NCBI GenBank assembly: GCA_031280965.1
Contig: JAITFZ010000020.1
Span: 1-33,310, forward strand
Source of the DNA: Oscillospiraceae bacterium
Lineage (GTDB): Bacteria; Bacillota; Clostridia; Oscillospirales; Ruminococcaceae
Length of the DNA: 33,310 bases
Reading direction: 5' to 3'
The notes below the pieces were generated by a model. That model had not been told where the DNA came from. It searched no databases and was given only the letters and a program-made list of their open reading frames with translations. A program made the position numbers and the translations under genes. Position 1 is the stretch's first letter. Each line of letters starts with the position of its first letter. Below, one piece after another: positions 15,420 to 23,071 of the stretch.

Positions 15420-17834
15420 TTACTCTTGCTGTTCATTAATTTTTGTGGTCATAATTTTATACAACTGTGTATCTTTCGGGAAGCGGTCAGTGAACGGGAT
15501 AATCGTTGAGCCATAACAGATTAAACCCTCGCCCGCGCCGGAATTGGTGACGTATGATAACTGATGTGCAGAAATACCGAGTTTCTTTGCGAGAATTTCC
15601 CTGTCACCACCCGCTTGATTAAGCAAGTAGACAAAATCGGAGTTCTCGAAAATGTTCTCAATATCTTTGCTTGCTAATAAATCCTTGACATTTTGGGTCA
15701 GCCCTGTTGGTATGCCGCCCCACTTGCGGAAACGCTTCCATATTTCTATGGAATATGCCGAAGTCTGCTCGTCTTTTAAGAGTAAATGAAATTCGTCAAT
15801 GTAATACCTTGTAGACTTGCGTTCGGCGCGGTTTAACGTGACTTTATTCCATACACAATCCTGTACAACAAGCATACCGATTTTCTTTAATTGTTTGCCG
15901 AGTTCTTTAATATCGAAGCAAACGATTCGGTTGCGAATATCGACGTTCGTGCGGTGATTAAAGACAGACAGTGAGCCTTTTACATACAGTTCAAGGGCTG
16001 TCGCTATACGCTGTGCCGCCGATTCGGGTTGTTTTAGAATAAGGTTGTATAAGTCCTCTAAAATCGGCATATTGTCGGTGTGGGGGTTCTCCATAAATTC
16101 ACGGTAGACAAGCCTTACACAACGGTCAATAATGGTTTTCTCGATTGGTTCAAGCCCGTTTCTGCCGCCTAAAATCAATTCGCACAGTGATAAAATGAAA
16201 TCCGATTTGAGAGAAAGCGGGTCATCATCATCGGCGTAGTCAATGTTAATGTCAAGCGGATTAATGTATTGGTCGCTTGTCGGGGAAATTTTAATGACTT
16301 GACCGCCGAGGGTGCTGACAAGCGGATAGTATTCCGCTTCGGGGTCACATATTATAACGTCATCGTTAGTTATGAGAATTACGTTGACTATTTCACGTTT
16401 TGCGCTGAACGATTTACCGCTCCCCGGTGTCCCGAGGATTAGACCGTTCGGATTTTTTAGTTGCTTGCGGTCGCATAAAATCATGTTATTAGACAGCGCA
16501 TTTACGCCGTAATACAACGCTTCGCCGCCTTGAAACAATTCCTGTGTTGTGAACGGCACAAAAATAGCGGTGCTTGATGTAGTCAAACCCCGCTTAATAT
16601 CAATAAGATTTACGCCTATAGGCACTGTAGAAAACAAACCGTCCTCTTGTTGGAAATCAAGGCGTTTTAATTGACAATTATGCTTCTGTGCGATTCCCGC
16701 CTGTTGGAAAATAATATTGTCAAGTTTGCGTTTGGTGTCGGCGGTATTCATTATAAGGAAAGTTATAAGGAAAAACCGCTCGTTACGGGACTGTAAATCA
16801 TTTAACAGGCTTTTCGCTTCCTCGCTGAAAGTGATAATGTCGGGCGGTATAATATCGCTGTCATACCCTGCCTTAAACGCCTTTTTCTGCTCCGTGATTT
16901 TCATGTTGTCTATATCGGTAATAGCGCGTTTAGCGATTTTTATAGCCTTGTTCTGGTCGATACTGCGTAGGTGTATGCTAATCGTTGTCGGGTGTTCGAT
17001 TGAAAGGAAATCCGCTAACATTCTGTCTGACATTTCGCTTGCAAGGATTGACACGAAAGATACAGCCCCGAATTTACCGTCCATTTTAAAGCCGTTGCCT
17101 GTATTAAATTCAAATGAACTCGGCGCAATTACGTCTTTCGCCGACATTCCCGATTGTGCTAACATATCCCATGAGAAGTTGAATATGCCGCCGCTATCGG
17201 GGTTGAACGAACTATGCAGAATTGCAAGCCGCTCCGTTCCGATGAGCGGGAACGCCGCAACGCCCATAACCTTGAAATTGTTGATAATATCGGTCTGTAT
17301 GCGTTCAAGTTTCGGCTTTGCTTCTTTGAGGGAATTGGCTTCAATCCCGAACGTAACGTATTTTGACTTGACAAGTCCGTTGTTGCCTTTTGCAAGTTGT
17401 GACTTTAGCATTTCGACATACTCACGGCGAATTTCATTAAGTCCATCGTCCTGTTCGTCAATTTCAAGCTGTCGGTTAAATTCCTCGGTATCTACATTAT
17501 GATTAAGGAACGACATTTGAACGCTGATAGACTGGTCGAAGTAGTTTAAGAAATCGCAATAATTCTCAAATATAGCCGTCTTATCGTCCGACTGTGCAAG
17601 CTGATACGTTATATCCATAAACTGAATCGTCTTGTTATACAACTTATCATTAACCTTACAAATCCCGTCCTTAAACATCTGCCGGAACGGTATAGACTGC
17701 TGTGCGGTTTCCGGCTTCTTGGCACTGCCTTTGGGTTTTGCCTTATTAATGGCGTTTGCGATTTGCTTATCTTGTTTTCGTGACAGCTTTTCAATTATTC
17801 TTTTTATAAGTTTTAGCAATACTGCTGACCTCAC
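15420..17834 (-). CDS. VirB4-like conjugation ATPase
   Basis: An 804-residue type IV secretion ATPase. It has an N-terminal CagE/TrbE-type region, Walker A at 468-475 (GTPGSGKS), an Asp-rich ICDPEAEYYPLV strand after it and Walker B near 677-684 (YYIDEFHLL). It powers pilus or channel assembly at the membrane and works with PrgI, the VirB6 protein and a VirD4 coupling protein not seen here. The maximal start is a GTG at 17834 overlapping prgI; a TTG at 17819 is nine bases after GAGG and is at least as plausible. The frame is intact. Confidence 0.93.
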   Translation of the reverse strand: MRSAVLLKLIKRIIEKLSRKQDKQIANAINKAKPKGSAKKPETAQQSIPFRQMFKDGICKVNDKLYNKTIQFMDITYQLAQSDDKTAIFENYCDFLNYFDQSISVQMSFLNHNVDTEEFNRQLEIDEQDDGLNEIRREYVEMLKSQLAKGNNGLVKSKYVTFGIEANSLKEAKPKLERIQTDIINNFKVMGVAAFPLIGTERLAILHSSFNPDSGGIFNFSWDMLAQSGMSAKDVIAPSSFEFNTGNGFKMDGKFGAVSFVSILASEMSDRMLADFLSIEHPTTISIHLRSIDQNKAIKIAKRAITDIDNMKITEQKKAFKAGYDSDIIPPDIITFSEEAKSLLNDLQSRNERFFLITFLIMNTADTKRKLDNIIFQQAGIAQKHNCQLKRLDFQQEDGLFSTVPIGVNLIDIKRGLTTSSTAIFVPFTTQELFQGGEALYYGVNALSNNMILCDRKQLKNPNGLILGTPGSGKSFSAKREIVNVILITNDDVIICDPEAEYYPLVSTLGGQVIKISPTSDQYINPLDINIDYADDDDPLSLKSDFILSLCELILGGRNGLEPIEKTIIDRCVRLVYREFMENPHTDNMPILEDLYNLILKQPESAAQRIATALELYVKGSLSVFNHRTNVDIRNRIVCFDIKELGKQLKKIGMLVVQDCVWNKVTLNRAERKSTRYYIDEFHLLLKDEQTSAYSIEIWKRFRKWGGIPTGLTQNVKDLLASKDIENIFENSDFVYLLNQAGGDREILAKKLGISAHQLSYVTNSGAGEGLICYGSTIIPFTDRFPKDTQLYKIMTTKINEQQE

Positions 17835-18171
17835 TTTCCAAATCTGCCTGTTTTACAAGCAAATCATAATAATTCTGTGTCTTATATGGTCGCTTCTTTA
17901 TACGGAGCATAAATGTCTTTAATGCGTTTTTAAGCACCTTTTCAAAAGGCTGACCGTCTTTCTCATACATTGCCGCAAGGAAGAACGGCAGGGCAACAAC
18001 TATCATCAACATACCCGCCGCCGAGTTCCCGACTAAGCCTTTTAACGTAAAAAACGCCGTCCCTGCGGTTGCCGCCGCAAGCCCGAAGCAGATTAATTGA
18101 CGTTTCGTTAAGTTCAGTGCGACTTTGGTTTTGACTTTCGACAAGTCCTTAGGCATTTTAACGTATGGCAT
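17791..18171 (-). CDS. PrgI family membrane protein
   Basis: A 126-residue protein, MPYVKMPKDLSKVKTKVALN, with two adjacent membrane helices (LICFGLAAATAGTAFFTLKG and SAAGMLMIVVALPFFLAAMY) and a basic tail. This layout (P-K-D-L-x-x-[IV]-x-x-K start, RQ before the first helix) is that of PrgI proteins, the VirB3-like partner always encoded just before VirB4 in Gram-positive conjugation systems. GGAGG lies nine bases before the ATG. It overlaps the ORF6N gene by 14 nt and the VirB4 gene by 44 nt. Confidence 0.9.
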   Translation of the reverse strand: MPYVKMPKDLSKVKTKVALNLTKRQLICFGLAAATAGTAFFTLKGLVGNSAAGMLMIVVALPFFLAAMYEKDGQPFEKVLKNALKTFMLRIKKRPYKTQNYYDLLVKQADLESEVSSIAKTYKKNN

Positions 18172-18964
18172 TTATAAATTCCTCCACTATTGCAGGGCAG
18201 TCAGCGAGTAACTTTTTATAACCGTCCTTGTCTACATCATCAAAGAATGTTTCGAGGAAGTTATAGAAATCCTTTTCGATTGATTTAATGGCTTTCCTTG
18301 TCCACTTGCCCGGTTCCCATGCTCTGATAAATTCCATACCCTCGGAAAAGCGATATTCGGGAGTGTTGCGGTAGCTGTCGAGCCGGAAATGCTTACGGTA
18401 TGCGTACCATAACATTCTGTAAACCCTGCGTGAATACAGGCGATACGAAACCGTGTGTTTGCCGCCGAAAAGTGTAAGGATATTCAACCGTGCCGCCAGT
18501 CTTAACTGCTCCTGTTCACCGACTGCCACGGTTGTACTGTGTTTCAAATAGCCGATTCTGTCAAGAAGCAGGGCAATATCGCCGTGTGCTTCGTCAAGGG
18601 ATTTTTGCAATTCCCCTGAAAGCGCGGATTTTGTGCGGAAGTAGAAATCCATAAGATACATATACACTTCCCACGCCTTTTCCGTGTTAAGACTTTTTGC
18701 ATGAAGTAATGCACCTTTTTCCGTCCAAAGGTAGAGTTTACCCACGTTTGAGGGCAATTCATCAATTTGATGAATTGCTCTTAAATCCTGTAACAATGCA
18801 CCTTTAAGCAAATAATAATGTTCACCCTCGATATATCGCCCCTTGTTACGGTTAAAATTGTTTGATATGCTTATTGCCGATGTGCCGTAGGCTTCGGCGA
18901 TTTGTGCGGTAGTTAATACACGCTGATTGTTATTTTCAATCGGTGTAATTTTTTCGAGTTTCAT
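18158..18964 (-). CDS. ORF6N-domain DNA-binding protein
   Basis: A 268-residue protein. The N-terminal ORF6N domain (about 8-95: TPIENNNQRVLTTAQIAEAY, YYLLKGALLQDLRAIHQID, LYLWTEKGALLHAKSLNTEK) is typical of phage antirepressors and phase regulators. A coiled segment follows (LQKSLDEAHGDIALLLDRIG), and a C-terminal domain rich in Tyr and Arg. It is embedded between trbL and prgI in the secretion operon with overlaps, so it is co-expressed with the channel genes. It may regulate the ICE; this is inferred from the domain only. Confidence 0.8.
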   Translation of the reverse strand: MKLEKITPIENNNQRVLTTAQIAEAYGTSAISISNNFNRNKGRYIEGEHYYLLKGALLQDLRAIHQIDELPSNVGKLYLWTEKGALLHAKSLNTEKAWEVYMYLMDFYFRTKSALSGELQKSLDEAHGDIALLLDRIGYLKHSTTVAVGEQEQLRLAARLNILTLFGGKHTVSYRLYSRRVYRMLWYAYRKHFRLDSYRNTPEYRFSEGMEFIRAWEPGKWTRKAIKSIEKDFYNFLETFFDDVDKDGYKKLLADCPAIVEEFINAIR

Positions 18965-19000
18965 AATTTAATTCCTTTCTTAAAACAACCCACAAATGCT

Positions 19001-19606
19001 TTAATGGGCAGTGAAAATAGATTTTGAGATAGCTGATGTCTTGAATAACATCATGCAAAGACAGATTGCGAAACACGCCGACATTGCAAGTGAACCTAAT
19101 ACATCGGTGAAGTCAACCGCTGACACCATTATGCCGTAGATTGATACGAGTACCATAATAAAGAACGCTTGGAACGTCAGTGCGACAATGTTTTTAACGT
19201 AATTTGTGCCGATTGCTCCCCATTCACGGTTAGCAAATGTAGCAAAAGGAATAGGTGCGATTGAGCAATAAACATACATTTCCATGAAACGCCCGATAAG
19301 GATAATAAACACTATAATATTCACTGCGAACATGATTAAACGCACGATTAAGCCTGTGAGGAACATGAGGAATAACGCTCCTATGTTGAACTGACCGTCC
19401 ACATTGTCGTACATTGCTTGAAGCAGGGAATAATCATAACCGCCTAACTCGTTTTGTGTTGCTCCGAATTGCGTTACTACACCCTGCACGAGTACAGCCG
19501 ATATATCGAATACGCCGTTTACGATTACGAATACGTTTGACAGTAAAAACACGGCTATACAGGCTTTAAACAAGTATTTAAAGAACATAAACGTGTCTAT
19601 GTCAGC
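19001..19606 (-). pseudogene. trbL/virB6-like gene, C-terminal part (split by IME-M)
   Basis: The C-terminal 201 codons of a VirB6/TrbL-like polytopic channel protein: DTFMFFKYLFKACIAVFLLS, FLTGLIVRLIMFAVNIIVFI and YVKNIVALTFQAFFIMVLVS. The frame continues upstream of the internal ATG (19588) as A-D-I-D-T-F up to the GCTGA junction at 19602-19606. Joined to 28805-29085 through the shared TCAGC it restores EKNNMADIDTFMFFKYLF and a 294-codon reading frame. In the integrated state the channel protein cannot be made whole, although the internal ATG could allow a truncated product. Confidence 0.92.
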
Positions 19607-19651
19607 GGATTGTTGTCAAGGGTATTTTTCAAATATTTTCAAAAAAATTTA

Positions 19652-19686
19652 AAAGTCAAGCCTTTTTCTCGAAAAAGCTTGACTTT
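19652..19686. repeat. 10-bp inverted repeat overlapping the cargo -35 box
   Basis: AAAGTCAAGC (19652-19661) and GCTTGACTTT (19677-19686) pair perfectly, with an additional TTTTT/AAAAA pairing inside. The right arm contains the TTGACT -35 hexamer, so it could be an operator. On the minus strand the hairpin is followed by TTTTAAATTTTTTT and could also end leftward transcription. Confidence 0.7.
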
Positions 19687-19707
19687 GGGTGAAAAATGGG
19701 ATATAAT
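19679..19707 (+). promoter_or_regulatory. Sigma70-type promoter for the cargo block
   Basis: TTGACT at 19679-19684 and TATAAT at 19702-19707 with 17-nt spacing, reading right about 100 bp before the first cargo gene. It is the only strong promoter seen for the rightward genes. Confidence 0.85.
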
Positions 19708-19770
19708 GGATTTCAAGAGGAGCTTGCCAAACCTATACGCCATTATCTCCCACAGGTTTTTTGAAATCCT
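19708..19770 (+). promoter_or_regulatory. Structured 5' leader of the cargo transcript
   Basis: GGATTTCAA (19708-19716) can pair with TTGAAATCC near 19762-19770, enclosing AAACCT / AGGTTT. An alternative pairing of GAGGA (about 19717) with TCCTC (about 19767) is also possible. The hairpin lies between promoter and first gene; transcription would start inside the left arm. I do not recognise a known riboswitch class. Confidence 0.4.
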
Positions 19771-19805
19771 CTCAATAAAATATATGAGGCGGAGTTAATT
19801 TAATT

Positions 19806-20462
19806 GTGGATAATATAGGAAAACAAAGATTAATTAAAAGAATAGTTTTTTCATCATGTGGTTTGATTATAATGGTCTTAGGTATCGCCATGTACATAAA
19901 GGCGAATATAGGCGCACCTTGTGGCGATGTAATACCCGTTGCCGTTTCGCACTTTACACCCCTAACGGTCGGACAGTGTGCCGTTCTGTTTCATGTTCTA
20001 TGTATAATTATGCAAGTTTTAGTAACAAGGCGACCCCAAATTAAACACGTTCTTCAACTTCCTCTTGCTTTCGCATTTGGTATTTTAATGGATGTATTTT
20101 TGAATTTATTAGATTTTGAACTTGTAAATATATTTTACAGAGTAGCACTTTTGCTTGCGGGCATAATCATTTTTTCTTTTGGAATAAGAGTGATTGTAGG
20201 TTCAAATCTTCTTCTTCTTCCTCCTGACGGATTAGCACGTGAGATAGGGGGAATATTAGGTGGAGCAATGTCAAAAGGCAAACTTGTATTTGATATTGCG
20301 GTTACATTAATTGCTATCTTGATTACACTTTTACTTGCCGGTAATGCATTTCTTGTAGTTAACATTGGCACTTTAATATGCGCTGTTGGAACAGGTCCGC
20401 TAATAGGTTTATACATGAAATTGTTCCCATTTTTAGACTTAAATAATAAACCCAACTCTTAA
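19806..20462 (+). CDS. YczE-like (YitT/DUF6198-type) integral membrane protein
   Basis: A 218-residue polytopic membrane protein. The N-terminal pattern RIVFSSCGLIIMVLGIAMYI, KANIGAPCGDVIPV and FTPLTVGQCAVLFHVLCII is that of YczE-like proteins (a G-x-A-x-x-x-x-A-x-[LI]-G-x-x-x-x-D start, then a short loop with T-x-G). About five membrane helices are visible, with GSNLLLLPPDGLAREIG between them. The start is a GTG with GGAG 11 bases upstream. Related proteins occur beside transport or peptide biosynthesis genes but their substrate is not known. It is the first gene after the cargo promoter and 51 bp before the kinase gene, so it may be co-transcribed. Codon use is AT-rich like the following genes and unlike the ICE backbone. 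Confidence 0.82.
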   Translation: MDNIGKQRLIKRIVFSSCGLIIMVLGIAMYIKANIGAPCGDVIPVAVSHFTPLTVGQCAVLFHVLCIIMQVLVTRRPQIKHVLQLPLAFAFGILMDVFLNLLDFELVNIFYRVALLLAGIIIFSFGIRVIVGSNLLLLPPDGLAREIGGILGGAMSKGKLVFDIAVTLIAILITLLLAGNAFLVVNIGTLICAVGTGPLIGLYMKLFPFLDLNNKPNS

Positions 20463-20513
20463 ATACCTCATGATAATTTATAGAAAAATCGAACTACGAT
20501 GAAATAGGAGGAT

Positions 20514-21554
20514 ATGTCATTGCTTTTAAAGGAAGATGAATTGATTGAAATACTGTCAAATGTATTTAATATTAGTTATGAATTAATTTCAAAAGAACCA
20601 TTTGAAGGAAATGGTTTAAATAGTTGGAGTGGCGGAGGCGTTTCGCTATTTAATGTTAATTCGCGCTATGTCATATGTAAAATCAGAACGAGCAGTATGC
20701 ACGAAAACATCGGATTGCAAATAGACCCTGACGGAAAAGAAGAATTTTTAGATTTATGGTTGACATCACCACATAGTATTAAAATGTCCCTAATGAAAGA
20801 GATAAACATATATAAAGAACTTGAAGAGAATCTAAAAAAACACATTCCTAATTTTTATGGTAGTTATAGTCATTCTAATTGTTGCGTATTGTTTATGGGA
20901 TATATCGAAAATAATTTAAAACATAATCCTATGAGTTATGAATCAGAAATGAGTTTTTTAGCCTCGCTACACAATGCTTATTTTGAAAAAGAATCACTCT
21001 GTCAAACAATGGGGGTTTTCATTCCAACTATTGACTATTACAAGCAATCTAAAAGTATTTATGCAAAATTAATTCATTGCGTTGAAAAAAATTTTCCTTG
21101 TTATAATGAATTCTTGCGCGATACTAAAGATTTCGCTAATAGTATTGACGATAATTATATCGAAATAATCAATTATGGCAGAACTCTATGTCATGGCGAT
21201 TATGCTCACGTAAACATGATAAAAACAAAAGAATGTCTTAAAGTATATGATTGGGAACATTCTTCTTTCTATAATCCAGAATTCGATTTAATTCAATTCC
21301 TTACCCGCCACAGCACAGATATTAATCATGATTATATAGTTGAAGTATTAAAAACATATTATCATAAAATCTCATTTCGGAAAAGCAAGAGCGATTTTCA
21401 TAATTGTTTGCTATTGAATTCTCATCTGCTATTCTTAACAACCATGTCATGGGTAATGCTTATGTTGAAAGAAAATTTTCCTACTGTAGAAATTAACAAT
21501 TTTTTGTTTTTATATAATTTTCTGAAACGGCATAAACTCGCAGGGTTAATTTAG
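20514..21554 (+). CDS. APH-fold small-molecule kinase (putative)
   Basis: A 346-residue protein with the hallmark catalytic loop of the aminoglycoside phosphotransferase/choline kinase fold: CHGDYAHVNMI (His227, Asp229, Asn234), then metal-binding Asp246 in VYDWEHSSFYNPEFDLIQFL. Candidate N-lobe residues are Lys56 in YVICKIRT and Glu96 in MKEINIYKEL. It may phosphorylate an antibiotic, a metabolite or a nucleotide-like ligand; none can be named from sequence. The ATG at 20514 lies only 2 nt after AGGAGG, so the TTG two codons later (20520) may be the real start. It is followed 52 bp later by a guanylate-kinase-like gene. The gene is strongly AT-rich, indicating a separate origin from the element core. 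Confidence 0.82.
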   Translation: MSLLLKEDELIEILSNVFNISYELISKEPFEGNGLNSWSGGGVSLFNVNSRYVICKIRTSSMHENIGLQIDPDGKEEFLDLWLTSPHSIKMSLMKEINIYKELEENLKKHIPNFYGSYSHSNCCVLFMGYIENNLKHNPMSYESEMSFLASLHNAYFEKESLCQTMGVFIPTIDYYKQSKSIYAKLIHCVEKNFPCYNEFLRDTKDFANSIDDNYIEIINYGRTLCHGDYAHVNMIKTKECLKVYDWEHSSFYNPEFDLIQFLTRHSTDINHDYIVEVLKTYYHKISFRKSKSDFHNCLLLNSHLLFLTTMSWVMLMLKENFPTVEINNFLFLYNFLKRHKLAGLI

Positions 21555-21606
21555 GAATTAGCTTGCAGGATTTGAAAAAAGGAATTTTCCTTTTGGGAGA
21601 AATAAA

Positions 21607-22176
21607 ATGATTATTGGCATTGTTGGAGTCTCGGCGGCAGGAAAAACATTTCTAAAAAGACACGCACTTGAGGCTATCGCTGATATATACCCTATATGTC
21701 AAGTGACTTTACGCCCCAAGAAGCCCAATGAAATAAACGGACTTGACAGACATTGTATTTCTTTGGTTGAATTTAATGATATGGTTAGAAAAAATGAACT
21801 CATTTCTATTCAAGACATATATGGAATTAAATACGCTTTTAGAAAGTGTGATATTAAATCTGACAAAGTATTTCTGACAGAAATGTGGTATAAGGATATT
21901 AAAGAATTAAGCCAAATAACAAATGTAAAATCAATTTATCTCTACTCAAATGATTTGATTAAAAATCATGCGAATCTTAAAGAGAGGTATAGCGATGAAA
22001 ATATGTTTCAAAAAAGAATTGACGAGGATATCATTCTTAAAAGCAAACTTGAAAAAATGATGTGTGATGGTGATTTTGACTATACGTTCGAGAACAAATA
22101 TGATCCCCATAGTGTAGCGGGATTTATAGCCTTGATTAGAACCATAATTGATAAAGTTAAGGAGATTTATTTATGA
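21607..22176 (+). CDS. Guanylate-kinase-like P-loop protein
   Basis: A 189-residue P-loop protein. Walker A is GVSAAGKT (residues 7-14). The following TLRPKKPNEINGLDRHCISL, VEFNDMVRKNELI and later YGIKYAF mirror the guanylate kinase pattern T-T-R-x-P-R-x-G-E-x-x-G-x-[DH]-Y-x-F, the eeF-x-x-m helix, and YG-x-x-YG. The acidic or Tyr residues that bind GMP are only partly conserved, so the substrate may differ. YLYSNDLIKNHANLKERYSD followed by RIDEDI corresponds to the lid region. It has GGGAG upstream and a perfect AAAAGGAA-TT-TTCCTTTT palindrome (21577-21594) before it. Its stop overlaps the next start as ATGA, pointing to coupled translation with the membrane protein. Confidence 0.78.
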   Translation: MIIGIVGVSAAGKTFLKRHALEAIADIYPICQVTLRPKKPNEINGLDRHCISLVEFNDMVRKNELISIQDIYGIKYAFRKCDIKSDKVFLTEMWYKDIKELSQITNVKSIYLYSNDLIKNHANLKERYSDENMFQKRIDEDIILKSKLEKMMCDGDFDYTFENKYDPHSVAGFIALIRTIIDKVKEIYL

Positions 22177-23021
22177 AGTCATCGTTTAAAGAGAATTTGA
22201 AGAAGTTTTTCTTTGAGAGTGAGAATTCTAAGCCAAATAGGTTAAATTGGTCTTATTCCGGTGTATTTTTAGCTTTGGTTATTTTTTATGTTATAGCTTT
22301 GGGTCTGGATATTTTTAGCAATAAAGAAACCATAATGGAAATAGCCATCGGAGGGTTACTTTTGTTCATAGGATTTGAAATTTTTTTCATACGCGTCTCT
22401 TTCTTCGAGGACATAAAAAACGAATTCAAGGACATAAAAAACGAAATGGAAAGCATTGCCAAAAAGATTGATAGATTAAAACCCGATATAGCGTATACTG
22501 ATAATCGTATTAATCGAGCAGAAAAAATATCAAAAGCTAAAAGTAGCATATTTGTTAGCGGAATCGGTATGGGCGATTTTAGAAATGATAATGAGGATTT
22601 TATAAAGTCTATTGAAACTATTATGAATCAGGGTGTTAGAGTTCACTGCATTGCTTGCGATTTAAATGTTGACGAAGTACGTAAATGCTCTCATTTCATC
22701 AATAAAACAGATGACCTAAAAGTCGATAGGGATAGAACGGGTTTTGATGAGTGCATAAAAACTATTAAAAGTTGGGAATGTAGTACCGATTTTTTTAAGG
22801 ACGATTTTATAGATTATTTTACCCAGGTTTCTTATTTTGCCGTTGATTATGATGTTGGTGGACAATCAACATTTATAGAAGCAACATATTTTTCAGCTAA
22901 TGTAGGAATTAGAAAAAAATACTATTGTCATGCATATCCCGGAACAGATTTGTATGAGTATTATAAAAAACAGATTGACTTTCTTAAAGGGAAAGCCAAT
23001 GGAGAAAAAACTAATGGCTAA
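22173..23021 (+). CDS. Two-TM, coiled-coil, PLD-like-domain membrane protein
   Basis: A 282-residue protein. Two membrane helices lie at about 28-48 (SGVFLALVIFYVIALGLDIF) and 55-75 (MEIAIGGLLLFIGFEIFFIR), then a charged coiled coil at 76-120 (EDIKNEFKDIKNEMESIAKK) and a cytoplasmic domain at about 124-275 (SSIFVSGIGMGDFRNDNEDF, IKSIETIMNQGVRVHCIACD). The start of this domain resembles phospholipase-D-like folds (I-[FW]-[IV]-[ST]-G, then GV-x-V-x-x-[IL]), but no HxKxxxxD catalytic motif is visible, so it may be a binding rather than an enzymatic domain. Membrane anchor plus soluble domain is a common layout for effectors in bacterial immune systems; that reading is inference. AAGGAG lies eight bases before the ATG. 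Confidence 0.7.
   Translation: MKSSFKENLKKFFFESENSKPNRLNWSYSGVFLALVIFYVIALGLDIFSNKETIMEIAIGGLLLFIGFEIFFIRVSFFEDIKNEFKDIKNEMESIAKKIDRLKPDIAYTDNRINRAEKISKAKSSIFVSGIGMGDFRNDNEDFIKSIETIMNQGVRVHCIACDLNVDEVRKCSHFINKTDDLKVDRDRTGFDECIKTIKSWECSTDFFKDDFIDYFTQVSYFAVDYDVGGQSTFIEATYFSANVGIRKKYYCHAYPGTDLYEYYKKQIDFLKGKANGEKTNG
22409..22445 (+). repeat. 21-bp-period tandem repeat encoding a coiled-coil heptad
   Basis: GGACATAAAAAACGAA occurs at 22409-22424 and again at 22430-22445. The 21-bp period equals one heptad, giving DIKNEFK then DIKNEME in the coiled coil of the membrane protein. The exact match suggests a recent duplication of one heptad. Confidence 0.85.
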
Positions 23022-23036
23022 ACAATTCTTTAAATG

Positions 23037-23060
23037 GCGGATAAGCTTTAACTTATCCGC
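23037..23060. terminator. Hairpin between the convergent cargo and relaxase genes
   Basis: GCGGATAAG and CTTATCCGC pair perfectly around CTTTAA, 15 nt after the last cargo gene and 11 nt after the relaxase stop on the other strand. On the plus strand it is followed by TTTCCT, a weak U-run. It probably serves both directions. Confidence 0.65.
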
Positions 23061-23071
23061 TTTCCTCATAC

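Noticed and set aside
14825-15439. 204-codon rightward frame opposite the CD1108 N-terminal gene
   Set aside because: Cys/Ser/Val-rich translation without domains or a ribosome-binding site; it is the complement of a well-supported gene.
19613-19624. 12-mer TTGTCAAGGGTA shared between the left end of IME-M and its oriT (24596-24607)
   Set aside because: Matches of this length are expected by chance many times in a window of this size, and no structure accompanies it at the element end.
20514-21554. Calling the APH-fold protein an aminoglycoside resistance enzyme
   Set aside because: Only the fold motifs are visible; the fold covers many substrates and the operon partners do not suggest aminoglycosides.
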